This document shows positions 34,901 to 44,300 of a stretch of 64,000 bases of DNA, piece by piece. The stretch comes from PALSA-1003 sp963791945 (GTDB lineage: Bacteria > Pseudomonadota > Gammaproteobacteria > Burkholderiales > Casimicrobiaceae). The position numbers and the translations under genes are program-made. Within the stretch, counting starts at the first letter, position 1. Every line of letters begins with the position of its first letter. The stretch is from NCBI GenBank assembly GCA_963791945.1, contig CAWBUD010000002.1, positions 4,216,001 to 4,280,000 of the forward strand. Direction: 5' to 3'. The notes beneath the pieces were generated by a model that was given only the letters and a program-made list of their open reading frames with translations, did not search any database and was not told the origin of the DNA.

Positions 34901-37714
34901 ACGGACTGGCTCAAGACCAACCTCGCCAAGTTCAGCCGGATGTTGCAGGGGCAGAAGGATGTGAACACCGTTTGCCGGCTGATCCTGACCGAGCTCGCCC
35001 CCGTCGTTTCCGCGCAGCACGGGCTTTTCTACGTGCTCGATTCCAGCGGCGAGACGAGCCGGCTCAATCTGCTCGCGAGCTACGGCTCCAGGGGCCAGAG
35101 CGCGCTCGGCAGCCGGCTCGAGCTCGGGGAAGGGCTCATCGGCCAGTGCGCGGTCGACAAGGAGAAGATCCTTCTTTCCAACGTCCCGCTCGACTACATC
35201 AAGATCTTCTCGGGTCTGGGATCGGCGCCGCCGCAGAACATCCTGGTGCTGCCGGTGATCTTCGAGGGTCAGGTCAAGGGCGTGCTGGAGCTCGCGTCGT
35301 TCGCGCGGTTCAGCCCCGCCCACGAGGCGTTCCTCGATCAGCTTACCGAGTCGATCGGCATCGTCATCAACACGATCGAAGCGAACACGCGCACGGAGGA
35401 CCTGCTCAAGCAGTCGCAATCGCTCGCCAAGGAGCTTCAGAGCCGGCAGGAGGAGCTGCAGCAGACCAACCAGGAGCTGGAAGAGAAGGCGGGGTTGCTG
35501 GCGCACCAGAACCAGGAGGTCGAGCGCAAGAACCAGGAAGTCGAGCAGGCACGGAAGGCCCTGGAGGAAAAGGCCGAGCAGCTCGCGCTCACCTCCAAAT
35601 ACAAGTCCGAGTTCCTGGCCAACATGTCGCACGAGCTCAGGACGCCGCTCAACAGCCTGCTGATCCTGTCCGATCAGCTCTGCAAGAACCCGGGCGGCAA
35701 CCTCACCGACAAGCAGGTCGATTTCGCCAAGACCATCCATGCGTCGGGCAACGACCTGCTGACGCTGATCAACGACATCCTGGATCTCTCCAAGATCGAG
35801 TCGGGCACCGTCGTGGTGGATCCGACCGATCTGCTGCTGGACGACATGGAGCGCTACGTGGAGCGGACGTTCCGTCACGTTGCGGAAGCGAAGACGCTGG
35901 ACTTCTTCATCCGGATGGATTCGCGCCTGCCGCCTTCCATGCTGGTCGACGCCAAGCGGCTGCAGCAGGTGCTGAAGAACCTGCTGTCGAACGCGTTCAA
36001 GTTCACCCACCGCGGCCACGTGACGCTCACGGTGGAGCCGGCGAGGACGGGCTGGGATCCGGAGAACGAGAACCTGAACCGCGCCGGCGACGTGATCGCC
36101 CTCTCGGTCATGGATACGGGCATCGGCATCTCTCCGGAAAAGCAGCAGATCATCTTCGAGGCATTCCAGCAGGCCGATGGCAGCACCAGCCGCAAATACG
36201 GCGGCACGGGGCTGGGGCTCGCGATCAGCCGTGAGCTCGCACGCGTGCTCGGCGGCGAACTGCGTCTTACAAGCGCGCCGCGGGTGGGCAGCACGTTCAC
36301 GCTGTACCTGCCCCAGATCTACACGCCGCCGCGCTTCACGCGCAAGAGTGCGCCGGCGAAGTTGCCGGTCATTACTCCCGCCCTGACGATTGCGGCGCCG
36401 TCGAATGGCGAAGCGCTGCTTCCTCCGGACGCGCGAGTGCGCCGCGAGGGCCCGCCGGAGGAAGCGCAACCCGATCCGGAACCGGCGGAGAGCGGCGGGG
36501 CGGTGAACGAAGTCGGCGACGACCGGGAGCATCTCACGCTCGGCGCGCCCGTGCTGCTCATCGTCGAGAACGACCTGGCGTTTGCGCGGTTCGTGCTCGA
36601 TGCCGCACGCGAGAAGGGCTTCAAGGGAATCGTCACTTCGCTGGGCGTGTCCGCGCTGGCGCTCGCGGCCGAGTACAAGCCCTCGGCGGTGACGCTCGAT
36701 CTGTTCCTGCCCGATATCGATGGCTGGCGCGTTCTCGACCGCCTCAAGCATGACGTGCAGACCCGGCATATTCCCGTGGCGGTGGTCTCCACCGACGACG
36801 CGCGCGAGCGCGCGCTCAACGCGGGCGCGTTCTCGTTCCTGGCGAAGCCGATCCAGAGCAGGGAAATGCTCGACGGACTGCTCGACCATGTCATGCGCTT
36901 CATCCAGCGCACGCCGAAGAACGTGCTCGCGGTCACCGCGGACGACGCCCGGCGCGACTGGCTGGTCGAATATCTCGGCGCCGACGATGTCCGGGTGACG
37001 GTATCGCCCGGCTACGAAGCGGCGGTGGCGATGATCGAGGGCAAGGCCGTGGACTGCCTGGTCGTCGACGCCAACCTGCCGCCGCCCGACGGCGACGCGC
37101 TCATGCCCGCCGGCACGAACGGCAACGGCACGGAGGCGCTGCCGGTCGTGCTGTTCGGCAACGCGACCGATCCCGGGCGCCTTTCCGGCTGGCAGCGCTT
37201 GGCCAAGGACCGCGTCGTGCGCGAAGCGCGCTCGCCGCAGGATCTGCTCGATCAGGCGAGCTTCTTTTTGCACCGGCCCCCGTCGAGCATGCCGGAGACC
37301 CATCGCAAGATCCTGCGGGAGCTCCGCGACGCCAACGAGGTGCTGCAGGGCAAGAAGGCGATGATCGTCGACGACGATATGCGCAACATCTTCGCGCTGA
37401 CTTCGCTGCTGGAAGACCGCGGGATGATCGTGTCGTCGCACGACAACGGACGCGACGCGGTCAAGGCGCTGCGCGAGGCGCAGCACGTCGATGTGATCCT
37501 GATGGACATCATGATGCCCGAGATGGACGGCATCGATACCATCCGCGAGATCAGGAAGATTCCTGCATGCAAGCACGTGCCTATCATCGCCGTGACGGCC
37601 AAGGCGATGAAGGGCGACCGCGAGAAGTGCATGGAGGCCGGCGCGTGGGACTACCTTTCCAAGCCCGTGGACACCGAGCTGATGGTCGGTGTGCTCCGCG
37701 CCTGGCTGGGGTAG
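31934..37714 (+). CDS. Soluble multi-HAMP hybrid histidine kinase with three receivers
   Basis: A 1926-residue cytoplasmic kinase with no transmembrane segment. Residues 1-970 are about ten HAMP units; most follow the consensus NLT-QVRNIA-VT-AVA-GDLSKKITVDVKGE. They are followed by a GAF domain (from about 1010), a Gln/Glu-rich coiled coil (about 1160-1220), HisKA with FLANMSHELRTPLN (His near 1233), an HATPase domain (GTGLGLAISRELARVLGG), and three receivers. Receiver 1 (from about 1540) has DLFLPDIDG and AKPIQ; receiver 2 (from about 1660) keeps VVDANLPP but lacks the Lys-Pro; receiver 3 (from about 1810) has VILMDIMMPEMDG and LSKPVD. This resembles fungal group III Nik1-type kinases and bacterial HAMP-array kinases. 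Start ATG has AAGGAG upstream. Confidence 0.95.
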   Translation: MRVAERAVVPADEISIIVGALNALKRGDASVRLPPDWTGPLGRLADAFNDVVERNERMARELERLSRVVGKEGKLGKRGTLGDVTGFWRDSIDAVNQLIDDLVHPTSETARVIGAVAQGNLSQTMALEVDGEPLQGEFLRTAKTVNKMVDQLGSFAAEVTRVAREVGTEGKLGGQARVKGVAGTWKDLTESVNSMASNLTAQVRNIAEVTTAVATGDLSKKITVDVKGEILELKNTINTMVDQLRSFASEVTRVAREVGTEGRLGGQADVKGVAGTWRDLTESVNFMAGNLTSQVRNIADVTKAVASGDLSKKITVDVKGEILELKNTINTMVDQLSSFASEVTRVAREVGTEGMLGGQADVKGVAGTWRDLTESVNSMASNLTAQVRNIANVTTAVATGDLSKKITVDVKGEILELKNTINTMVDQLRSFASEVTRVAREVGTEGRLGGQADVQGVAGTWKDLTDSVNFMAGNLTSQVRNIADVTKAVASGDLSKKITVDVKGEILELKNTINTMVDQLRSFASEVTRVAREVGTEGMLGGQADVRGVAGTWKDLTESVNSMASNLTAQVRNIADVTTAVARGDLSKKITVDVKGEILELKNTINTMVDQLSSFASEVTRVAREVGTEGRLGGQADVQGVAGTWKDLTESVNSMASNLTAQVRNIADVTTAVATGDLSKKITVDVKGEILELKNTINTMVDQLRSFASEVTRVAREVGTEGRLGGQADVQGVAGTWKDLTDSVNFMAGNLTSQVRNIADVTKAVASGDLSKKITVDVKGEILELKNTINTMVDQLSSFASEVTRVAREVGTEGMLGGQADVRGVAGTWKDLTDSVNFMAGNLTSQVRGIAKVVTAVANGDLQQKLTVEAKGEIAALSDTINSMIDTLATFADQVTTVAREVGVEGKLGGQAKVPGAAGTWKGLTENVNQLAANLTTQVRAIAEVATAVTQGDLTRSITVEARGEVAALKDTTNEMIRNLRDTTRKNTETDWLKTNLAKFSRMLQGQKDVNTVCRLILTELAPVVSAQHGLFYVLDSSGETSRLNLLASYGSRGQSALGSRLELGEGLIGQCAVDKEKILLSNVPLDYIKIFSGLGSAPPQNILVLPVIFEGQVKGVLELASFARFSPAHEAFLDQLTESIGIVINTIEANTRTEDLLKQSQSLAKELQSRQEELQQTNQELEEKAGLLAHQNQEVERKNQEVEQARKALEEKAEQLALTSKYKSEFLANMSHELRTPLNSLLILSDQLCKNPGGNLTDKQVDFAKTIHASGNDLLTLINDILDLSKIESGTVVVDPTDLLLDDMERYVERTFRHVAEAKTLDFFIRMDSRLPPSMLVDAKRLQQVLKNLLSNAFKFTHRGHVTLTVEPARTGWDPENENLNRAGDVIALSVMDTGIGISPEKQQIIFEAFQQADGSTSRKYGGTGLGLAISRELARVLGGELRLTSAPRVGSTFTLYLPQIYTPPRFTRKSAPAKLPVITPALTIAAPSNGEALLPPDARVRREGPPEEAQPDPEPAESGGAVNEVGDDREHLTLGAPVLLIVENDLAFARFVLDAAREKGFKGIVTSLGVSALALAAEYKPSAVTLDLFLPDIDGWRVLDRLKHDVQTRHIPVAVVSTDDARERALNAGAFSFLAKPIQSREMLDGLLDHVMRFIQRTPKNVLAVTADDARRDWLVEYLGADDVRVTVSPGYEAAVAMIEGKAVDCLVVDANLPPPDGDALMPAGTNGNGTEALPVVLFGNATDPGRLSGWQRLAKDRVVREARSPQDLLDQASFFLHRPPSSMPETHRKILRELRDANEVLQGKKAMIVDDDMRNIFALTSLLEDRGMIVSSHDNGRDAVKALREAQHVDVILMDIMMPEMDGIDTIREIRKIPACKHVPIIAVTAKAMKGDREKCMEAGAWDYLSKPVDTELMVGVLRAWLG
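32507..34714 (+). repeat. Eight tandem 276-bp repeats coding the HAMP array
   Basis: Coding repeats with an exact 276-bp (92-codon) period start at 32507, 32783, 33059, 33335, 33611, 33887, 34163 and 34439; a diverged ninth begins at 34715. Long stretches (for example around AAGAAGATCACGGTGGACGT) are almost identical between units, implying recent duplication or gene conversion. By the residues after each start, the units are of two kinds: NSMASNLTAQ (S) and NFMAGNLTSQ (F), in the order S F S F S S F F. Confidence 0.93.
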
Positions 37715-37745
37715 AGTAAGACGAGGAGCGGCCACAGGAGCGCTG

Positions 37746-39974
37746 ATGGCTCGAAATTCCGATCCGCCTGGGGACCTGGCCTCGGTCTGGCCCGCCGAGG
37801 AAGCGCACGTCGACATCCTCATCGTCGACGACCGGCCGGACAAGCGCCTGGTCTACCAGACCATCCTGGAAGATCTCGGCCCCAAGATCTTCATGGCCGA
37901 GTCGGGCCGGCAGGCGTTGAAGCACGTGCTCGAGCGCGAGTTCGCGGTGATCCTGCTCGACGTCAACATGCCGGGCATGGACGGGCTGGAGACCGCGGCG
38001 CTCATCCGCAACCGCGGACGCTCCGCCCACGTGCCGATCATCTTCATCACCGCGGACTACAACGACGACGCGCACATGGCGCGCGGCTACGCGCTGGGCG
38101 CCGTCGACTACATCGGCTCGCCGGTCGTGCCGGAAATCCTGCGCGCCAAGGTCAAGGTCTTCGTCGACCTGTATCTGCTGGCGCAGCAGGCCAAGCGGCA
38201 GGCGCGGCAACACCTGGCGCTGGTCGAGGAGCGGGTCGCACGGGCGACCGCGGAGCAAGCCACCAAACGCCTCGCGTTCCTCGCGCAGGCGAGCGCTACC
38301 CTCGCGGGCTCGCTCGATTTCGCCGCGATCACGCGCGAGCTCGTGCAGCTTTGCGTTCCGTCGGTGGCCGACGCATGCGCGCTCACGATCGTCGCCGAGG
38401 CACCCGAGCAGGCGGCGACGGAGCTGTGCTGGCCCGAGCCTGACGCGAACGGCCCCGAAGGCGCCCTCCCGGGGCACCTGGTGGGCGAGGCCGCCAACCC
38501 ATGGCTGCGGGAGACGATCGACCGCGTCCTCTCGAGCGGCAGGCCCGAGGTACTCACCGATCTTGCGCGGGTCGCGACGCCGCGCGAGGCGCGACCGGGT
38601 CTTGCGGGAGGGGCGCCGGGCGGCACGGTCTCCAGCATCGCCGTGGTTCCGCTGGTTGCGCACGGCCACACGCTGGGGGCGCTGTCGCTTGGCCTGCGAG
38701 CGCCCGGACGCCAGTTCGACACCGATACGCTTTCGACCGCGACCGAGCTCGCGGGACGGGCGGCGATCGCGCTGGACAATGCGCGGCTCTACGAGAAGAT
38801 CCAGGACCAGGATCGCCGGAAGGACGATTTCCTGGCGATGCTCGCGCACGAGTTGCGCAATCCCCTCGCGCCGATCAGCAACGCCGTGCACGTCCTGCGC
38901 GAGAGCAGCGACAATGCCACGACCGTTGCCTGGGCGGGCGACGTGATCGCGCGCCAGGTGCGCCAGCTGGTGCGGCTGGTGGACGACCTCCTCGACGTAT
39001 GCCGCATCACGCGCGGCAAGATCGACCTCAAGATCGAATCGATCGACGTCGCCCGCGTGATAGCCGCGGCGGTGGAAACCAGCCGGCCCTACGTCGACGC
39101 GCAGCAGCACACGCTGGTCGTATCGGTTCCCTCGGAGCCGCTTCGGCTGAAAGGCGACTTCGCCCGCGTCGCCCAGATCCTCGCCAATCTCATCAACAAC
39201 GCGGCGAAATACACGGACAAAGGCGGACGCATCGTCGTCACGGCGGTCAATGAAGGCGGGGAGATCGTATTCCGCGTGCGCGATTCGGGCATGGGCATTC
39301 CCAAAGAGCTCCTGACGTCCATCTTCGAGCCGTTCCGGCAGATCGAGCGCACCCTGGATCGCTCGCAGGGCGGGCTCGGCGTCGGTCTGACGCTCGCCCA
39401 GCGCCTCGTGGAGATGCAGGGCGGCACGATCCTGGCGTACAGCGACGGCCCGGATCGGGGCAGCGAGTTCACGGTGCGCCTTCCCGGCGACCCGGCGGCA
39501 CGCGTCGAAGCTCCGGCCCCGGAGCTCTCCGTTGCGGAACCCGGAGCGTCGCTCGATCTGCGCGTTCTCATCGTCGACGACAATCGCGACGTGGCCAACA
39601 GCACCGCCGTGCTGCTCCGTTCCGCCGGTTGCAACGTCGATCTCGCCTACGACGGCGAGGAGGCGATCCGAGTCGTGAACGCGCTGCGTCCCGACGTCGT
39701 GCTGCTCGATCTGGGGCTGCCCAAGATGGACGGCTATCAGGTCGCCGAGCAGATACGCGCCGGCCGCGGGAGCGGCAGGTCGTTGATCATCGCGCTTTCC
39801 GGCTACGGCCAGGACGAGCATCGCCTGCGCTCGAAGCGCGCCGGCTTCGACTATCACATCGTCAAGCCGATCGAGCCGACGGCCCTGACGGGGCTGCTGG
39901 CTTCGCTCTGGTCCTGCAGGAAGCCCGAAGCGCCCGACGGCGGCGCCTTTTCCGCGCGGGAGTCCGCGAACTAG
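37746..39974 (+). CDS. Hybrid histidine kinase (REC-GAF-HisKA-HATPase-REC)
   Basis: A 742-residue soluble kinase. The N-terminal receiver (20-140) has DILIVDDRPDKR and AVILLDVNMPGMDG, but its Lys-Pro position reads GSPVV, so that Lys is absent. A GAF-like domain spans about 185-345. HisKA has FLAMLAHELRNPLAPISN (His near 368), the ATPase has NNAAKYTDKGG and GLGVGLTLAQRLVEMQGG, and a C-terminal receiver (from about 604) has VLIVDDNRDVANS, VVLLDLGLPKMDG and HIVKPIEP. ATG at 37746 follows CACAGGAG. It lies 31 bp after the HAMP-array kinase and is probably in its operon. Confidence 0.95.
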   Translation: MARNSDPPGDLASVWPAEEAHVDILIVDDRPDKRLVYQTILEDLGPKIFMAESGRQALKHVLEREFAVILLDVNMPGMDGLETAALIRNRGRSAHVPIIFITADYNDDAHMARGYALGAVDYIGSPVVPEILRAKVKVFVDLYLLAQQAKRQARQHLALVEERVARATAEQATKRLAFLAQASATLAGSLDFAAITRELVQLCVPSVADACALTIVAEAPEQAATELCWPEPDANGPEGALPGHLVGEAANPWLRETIDRVLSSGRPEVLTDLARVATPREARPGLAGGAPGGTVSSIAVVPLVAHGHTLGALSLGLRAPGRQFDTDTLSTATELAGRAAIALDNARLYEKIQDQDRRKDDFLAMLAHELRNPLAPISNAVHVLRESSDNATTVAWAGDVIARQVRQLVRLVDDLLDVCRITRGKIDLKIESIDVARVIAAAVETSRPYVDAQQHTLVVSVPSEPLRLKGDFARVAQILANLINNAAKYTDKGGRIVVTAVNEGGEIVFRVRDSGMGIPKELLTSIFEPFRQIERTLDRSQGGLGVGLTLAQRLVEMQGGTILAYSDGPDRGSEFTVRLPGDPAARVEAPAPELSVAEPGASLDLRVLIVDDNRDVANSTAVLLRSAGCNVDLAYDGEEAIRVVNALRPDVVLLDLGLPKMDGYQVAEQIRAGRGSGRSLIIALSGYGQDEHRLRSKRAGFDYHIVKPIEPTALTGLLASLWSCRKPEAPDGGAFSARESAN

Positions 39975-40025
39975 CGTCCGGCGGCCGCGCTGCCGGCACG
40001 GGCGCCCCCGGTCCGGCGTATCATC

Positions 40026-40466
40026 ATGCCTACTGTTTTTTTCCGATCGAGCATGAGACCGTTTCCGCGCGCGCTTCTCCGCTGGATTCTGCCGGGTCTT
40101 CGTCTGGCTGTCGGGCTCAACCTGATCTTCGCACTGCACGGCGCGTTCGCCCAGGCACCGCCGGCGTCGATGGACGCGACGCTCAAGACCATGCTCGGCG
40201 CCATCCAGTCGGGCTCGCTCGCCGACTTCGTGGCGGCAGGCGACGCGTCGTTCAAATCCAAGATGACCAAGGAAATGCTCGCCGGCGTCAGCGCCCAGCT
40301 TGGACCTCGTCTCAACCAAGGTTACACGCCGACGTTCTTCGGCACCGTCAACGAGCAGGGATACATCGTCTATATCTGGAAGCTCGAGTTCAAGGACGGC
40401 AAGGACGACCGGCTGGTGACCATGGCGGTCAAGGACGGCAAGGTAGGCGGCTTCTTCCTGCGTTGA
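40026..40466 (+). CDS. Exported DUF3887-like small protein
   Basis: A 146-residue protein with an N-terminal hydrophobic signal (LRLAVGLNLIFALHGAFAQA) and a mature part that ends TMAVKDGKVGGFFLR, like the closing strand of DUF3887 proteins. GYTPTFFGTVNEQGYIVYIW in the middle fits the same fold. The start may be ATG at 40026 or ATG at 40053; the latter would still keep the signal. It lies 51 bp after the hybrid kinase and precedes two further small exported or anchored proteins. Function unknown. Confidence 0.7.
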   Translation: MPTVFFRSSMRPFPRALLRWILPGLRLAVGLNLIFALHGAFAQAPPASMDATLKTMLGAIQSGSLADFVAAGDASFKSKMTKEMLAGVSAQLGPRLNQGYTPTFFGTVNEQGYIVYIWKLEFKDGKDDRLVTMAVKDGKVGGFFLR

Positions 40467-40528
40467 GGGCGAAGCCGCGCCGTCGAGGGCTGCTCACGAA
40501 CGTTTCCGAGCCAGGGAGGCAAGGGATC

Positions 40529-40780
40529 ATGAGACGCACTACTGCAGCAGCGATTATCGCGGCTTCCACGCTCCTCGCCGTGGCGTCGGCCGCTCAAACG
40601 CCTTCGCCGGCGCCTGCCGCACCCGCCGCGGGCGCGCCGAGCGCCCCCGCCAAGGCGGCTTCTCGACCGAAGAGAGTTTCAGACACGCCCGCGGACGCGC
40701 GCGTCTGCCTGGAATTCAGCAACAACATGCAAGTGATTCAGTGCGCCGAGAAGTACCGTCACAGAAAAGCGCCAACGTAG
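40529..40780 (+). CDS. Small exported protein with C-terminal cysteine pair
   Basis: An 83-residue protein with ATG at 40529 and GGGAGGCAAGGG just upstream. A signal-like N-terminus (TTAAAIIAASTLLAVASAAQ) is followed by an Ala/Pro-rich linker and a compact C-terminal part with VCLEFSNNMQVIQCAEKYRH, where two cysteines could form a disulfide. No known family was recognised. Its end overlaps the next gene by 40 bp in another frame. It is likely periplasmic, with its linker extending the cysteine-bearing tail from the membrane or signal site. Confidence 0.6.
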   Translation: MRRTTAAAIIAASTLLAVASAAQTPSPAPAAPAAGAPSAPAKAASRPKRVSDTPADARVCLEFSNNMQVIQCAEKYRHRKAPT

Positions 40781-41313
40781 CCGCGGCGGCCACGGGCGGC
40801 CGCGCCGGACGGTGGCTGGTGGCCGCAATCGCCGGGTTCGCGCTTCTTCTTGCGATCGACGGCTGCGACAAGACCAAGAACCGCGCGAAGGAAGAGTCGG
40901 CGATCGCCGCGGCGGTCGAGAAAGCCCGGCTCGAAGACCAGGAAGCCGATCGCCAGCTGCGCGAGCGCGCGATCGCCCAGGAGCTTGCGCGCCGCGAGGC
41001 GGAACAGGCCGAGATCGACCGGGAGACGGCGCGGCAGGAAGAGCGCCAGGCGACGATGGCGCGACTGGAAGAGAGGCTCCGCGGCGCGCTGGTCGATCCC
41101 TCGTCGATGCAGATTCGCAACCCCCGCCTCGCGAGCGACGGCGCGACGCTCTGCACGGAATTCAACGCGAGGAACAAGCAGGGCGTCTATCTCGGCTTTC
41201 GCCGGGCGGTGGTGAGCGATACGGTGCTCTCCCTCGAGCAGGACCCCGACGACAACTATCGCGAGCCGCAGCACCGGTTCGCCGAGATCGCGCGCGCCAC
41301 GGGCTGCTACTGA
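40741..41313 (+). CDS. Membrane-anchored coiled-coil protein of unknown function
   Basis: A 190-residue protein. One N-terminal hydrophobic segment (WLVAAIAGFALLLAIDG, about residues 25-41) precedes a charged coiled coil (about 55-118, rich in Ala, Glu, Arg and Gln) and a compact C-terminal domain (DPSSMQIRNPRLAS, LCTEFNARNKQGVYLGF, ARATGCY). The start is GTG at 40741, inside the previous gene, with no clear ribosome site, so coupling is likely. A DGC sequence after the helix is not a standard lipobox. The C-terminal domain resembles small periplasmic domains often found after such anchors, but no family was assigned. Confidence 0.6.
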   Translation: MRREVPSQKSANVAAAATGGRAGRWLVAAIAGFALLLAIDGCDKTKNRAKEESAIAAAVEKARLEDQEADRQLRERAIAQELARREAEQAEIDRETARQEERQATMARLEERLRGALVDPSSMQIRNPRLASDGATLCTEFNARNKQGVYLGFRRAVVSDTVLSLEQDPDDNYREPQHRFAEIARATGCY

Positions 41314-41329
41314 AGGCGGGCCGCCAGCC

Positions 41330-44300
41330 TCAGCCGTCTTCGCGCGAGCCCAGGAACTCCTGCAGGTCGTCGATCGCCATCGGCTTCACGAAATGCGCGT
41401 CGAAGCCTGCCTCGGCGGCGTGCCGCCTGTCCTGCTCGGCGCCGTAGCCGCTCACCGCGACGATGACCGTCCCGCCATCGAGCTCCTTGCGCAGCGCACG
41501 CGCTACGTCATACCCGCTCATTCCCGGCAAGCCGATGTCGAGCAGGACGATTTCGGGACGGTATTCCCGGGCGACGCGAAGCGCTTCGGGGCCGCTCGCC
41601 GCCGTGCGCACGTCGTTTTCCATCAGCTGCAGGAGTGCCGCGAAGCTCGCGACCGCGTCGTGGTTGTCGTCGACGATCATTATCCGGCGCCTCGTGAGCG
41701 ATGCCTTCGGCTTGGGCGCCGCAGCCTCGCGCGCCTGATACGGCGCCAGCGGCAGCGTCACGACGAACTCGCTGCCCTTGCCCTGGCCCTCGCTTGCTCC
41801 CGAGATCGTGCCGCCATGCAGATCGACGAGGGTCCGCACCAGCGTCAGGCCTAGTCCCAGGCCGCTGCGCCTGCGTTCGAGCGATGTGTCGCCTTGCACG
41901 AAGGGCTCCCAGATACGCGCGAGATTCTCCTTCTCGATGCCGACGCCCGAGTCCCGGATGCGCAGGACCGCGTGACTGCTTTCCGTCGCAAGTACGACAT
42001 CGATTTTTCCGCCGTCGGTGTACTTGATGGCGTTGTGGAGAAGGTTCTCTACGATCTGGGCCAGTCGAACCGGGTCCGCGTCGACGACCACCGGCTTCGG
42101 AGGCAGGCGGATCGCCATCTTGTCGCCGGCGCTGTCCGCCATCGAGCGAAGCTCGCCGGCGACTTCTCCGACGACGGTGCCGATGTCGACAGTTTCCTTT
42201 CGCAGGTCGATGTGGCCGTGGGTGATGCGCGCCACGTCGAGCAGGTCGTCGATCAGGCGGGTCATGCGCCGGACATTGCGCTCGATCGTCTCGCGGACCT
42301 CGATCATTTCGGGGGCTTGGCCGCCGACCATCCGCAGCACTTCCATGCCGTTGCGAATGGGCGTCAGCGGGTTGCGCAGCTCGTGCCCGAGGGTGGCGAG
42401 GAAATCGTTCTTCGCCCGGTCCGCCGCGCCGAGCTCGTCGATCATGCGCTTGCGGTCGGTGACGTCGCGATCGATCTGGAGAATCGCCAGGATCTCGCCG
42501 CCGGACGCTCGATGCACGACCTGCCTGCTCTCCACGACGATCTCGGTTCCGTCGCGACGCCGGTGCGCGATCTCGCCCTGCCAGTGCCCCTGGGTGCGCA
42601 GCATCGTGTCGATCTCCGCGCCGGAAACCGTCGCGTGGCCCTCCAGAAGCCCCTGCGAGTTCCTGCCGACGGCTTCGTCCGGCTTCCAGCCGTAGGTGAG
42701 CTCCGCGCCGTGATTCCAGAATTTGATTACGCTGTCGCGGTCGCGGACGATGATCGCGTCCAGCGAAAGATCGAGGAGCCCCGCTTTTTCCCGCAGGCGC
42801 GCCGCCTGGGCCGTGACCTCCTCGATGTCGAACAGGACGAGGACAGCGCCGCCGATCTTGTTGTCCGCGGTGCGGTACGGGTGGATGCGCAGCAGGTGCT
42901 GGCGTCCCTGGCGGTCGAGGACCGGGCGCTGGTACGCCTTCACGGTGTCGATGACCTGGACGATCACTGCCTCCAGGTCGGGGATGTCGACCGTCGGCTT
43001 CAGGTTGTCGATCGGCCTGCCGATGTCGCTCGGAACGATGTTGAAGAGCTTCGCCGCGGCCTGCGTCACCCGCCGGATGCGCAGGTCGACGCCGACCGCG
43101 ACCATCGGCAGGCCAGTGCTCGCGATCAGGTTGGTGACATCGTCGTTGAGACGCGAAAGATCCGTGTTGCGCTTCTGGAGCTGCTCGTTGACGGTGGTGA
43201 GCTCCTCGTTGACCGATTGCAGCTCTTCCTTCGCGGTCTCCAGCTCTTCGTTGGTGCTCTGCAGCTCCTCGTTGGTGGAAAGGATCTCCTCGTTGGCGGA
43301 CTTGAGCTCCTCGTTCGCCGCATCTTGATCCTCGATCAGCGATTGCAGGTAGTCGCGGGTCGAGCCGAGCTCGTGCCGGAGGCTGCTGGCTTCCGCACTT
43401 TCGCTTGATGCCGGGTCGTCGCCGGCGAACAGCCGCCGAATCCACCGGGCGACCCGCCGGCGTCGCCCGGCGCCCGAGGCAGCTTCGGCCGACGCCTTCT
43501 CTCGCGCTCGCTCGTCCTCGAACAGGATGAGGAAGCATTCCTCGCTCCTGGCCGGCAGCAGCACCGGGAGGACGCGCAGATCGATCTCGCGGGTCTCGGA
43601 CTCGCCGTGCACCCTGACGCCCTTGCGCCTCACCTCGGTCTTGCGGGAGCGTGCCTCCGCGACCGCGTTGCGCAAGTCGAGGAACAGTCCTTCACGGGCC
43701 ATCTTGAGAAGGTTCAGGCTTGCCTCGCCCGGCGCGGGCTTGAGATAGAAACCAGTCTCGCCGCGGAACTGCAGGACGTGGAAGTCGTTGTTGACCAGCG
43801 CGCCCGGCGGGGAATACTGGCTCAATACCATGCGGTCGGCCTCGCGCAGCCAATCGCCGGGGGCGCCTGCCGCCTCCCGGTCGTGCGGGCGCGCGGGCGA
43901 GCCGCGCTGCCTTTCGATGATTGCGAAGTGCGGATAAGCGCGAACGGCGGCCTCCCGCTTGCGATAGATGCGATGCTGCCGATCGACCAGAGCGAAGAGA
44001 TCGGACGCGTTGCCGATGGTCTCGGAGGCGCCGAGCAGAAGGAAGCCTTCCGGATTGAGCGCGTAGTGGAACGTGGGGATCACCCGCTTTTGCAGCGGCG
44101 CGGCCAGATAGATCAGGAGATTGCGGCAACTGATGAGATCGACCCGCGAGAATGGCGGATCCGCGGCGACGTTCTGCTTGGCGAACAGGCACATCTCGCG
44201 CAGCGTCTTGTTGATGCGGTACTTGCCGTCCTCCTTGGTGAAGAACCGGCGCAGACGTTCCGGCGAGACCTCTCCGGCGATGTTCTCGGGGTAGAGCCCT

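Noticed and set aside
32507..34990. Tandem repeats considered as a CRISPR or satellite array
   Set aside because: The 276-bp units are in frame, code for HAMP domains and have no spacers.
32731..37843. Minus-strand frames of 745 and 1369 codons opposite the HAMP-array kinase
   Set aside because: They arise from the antisense of the highly repeated coding region; no domain is recognisable and no ribosome site fits.
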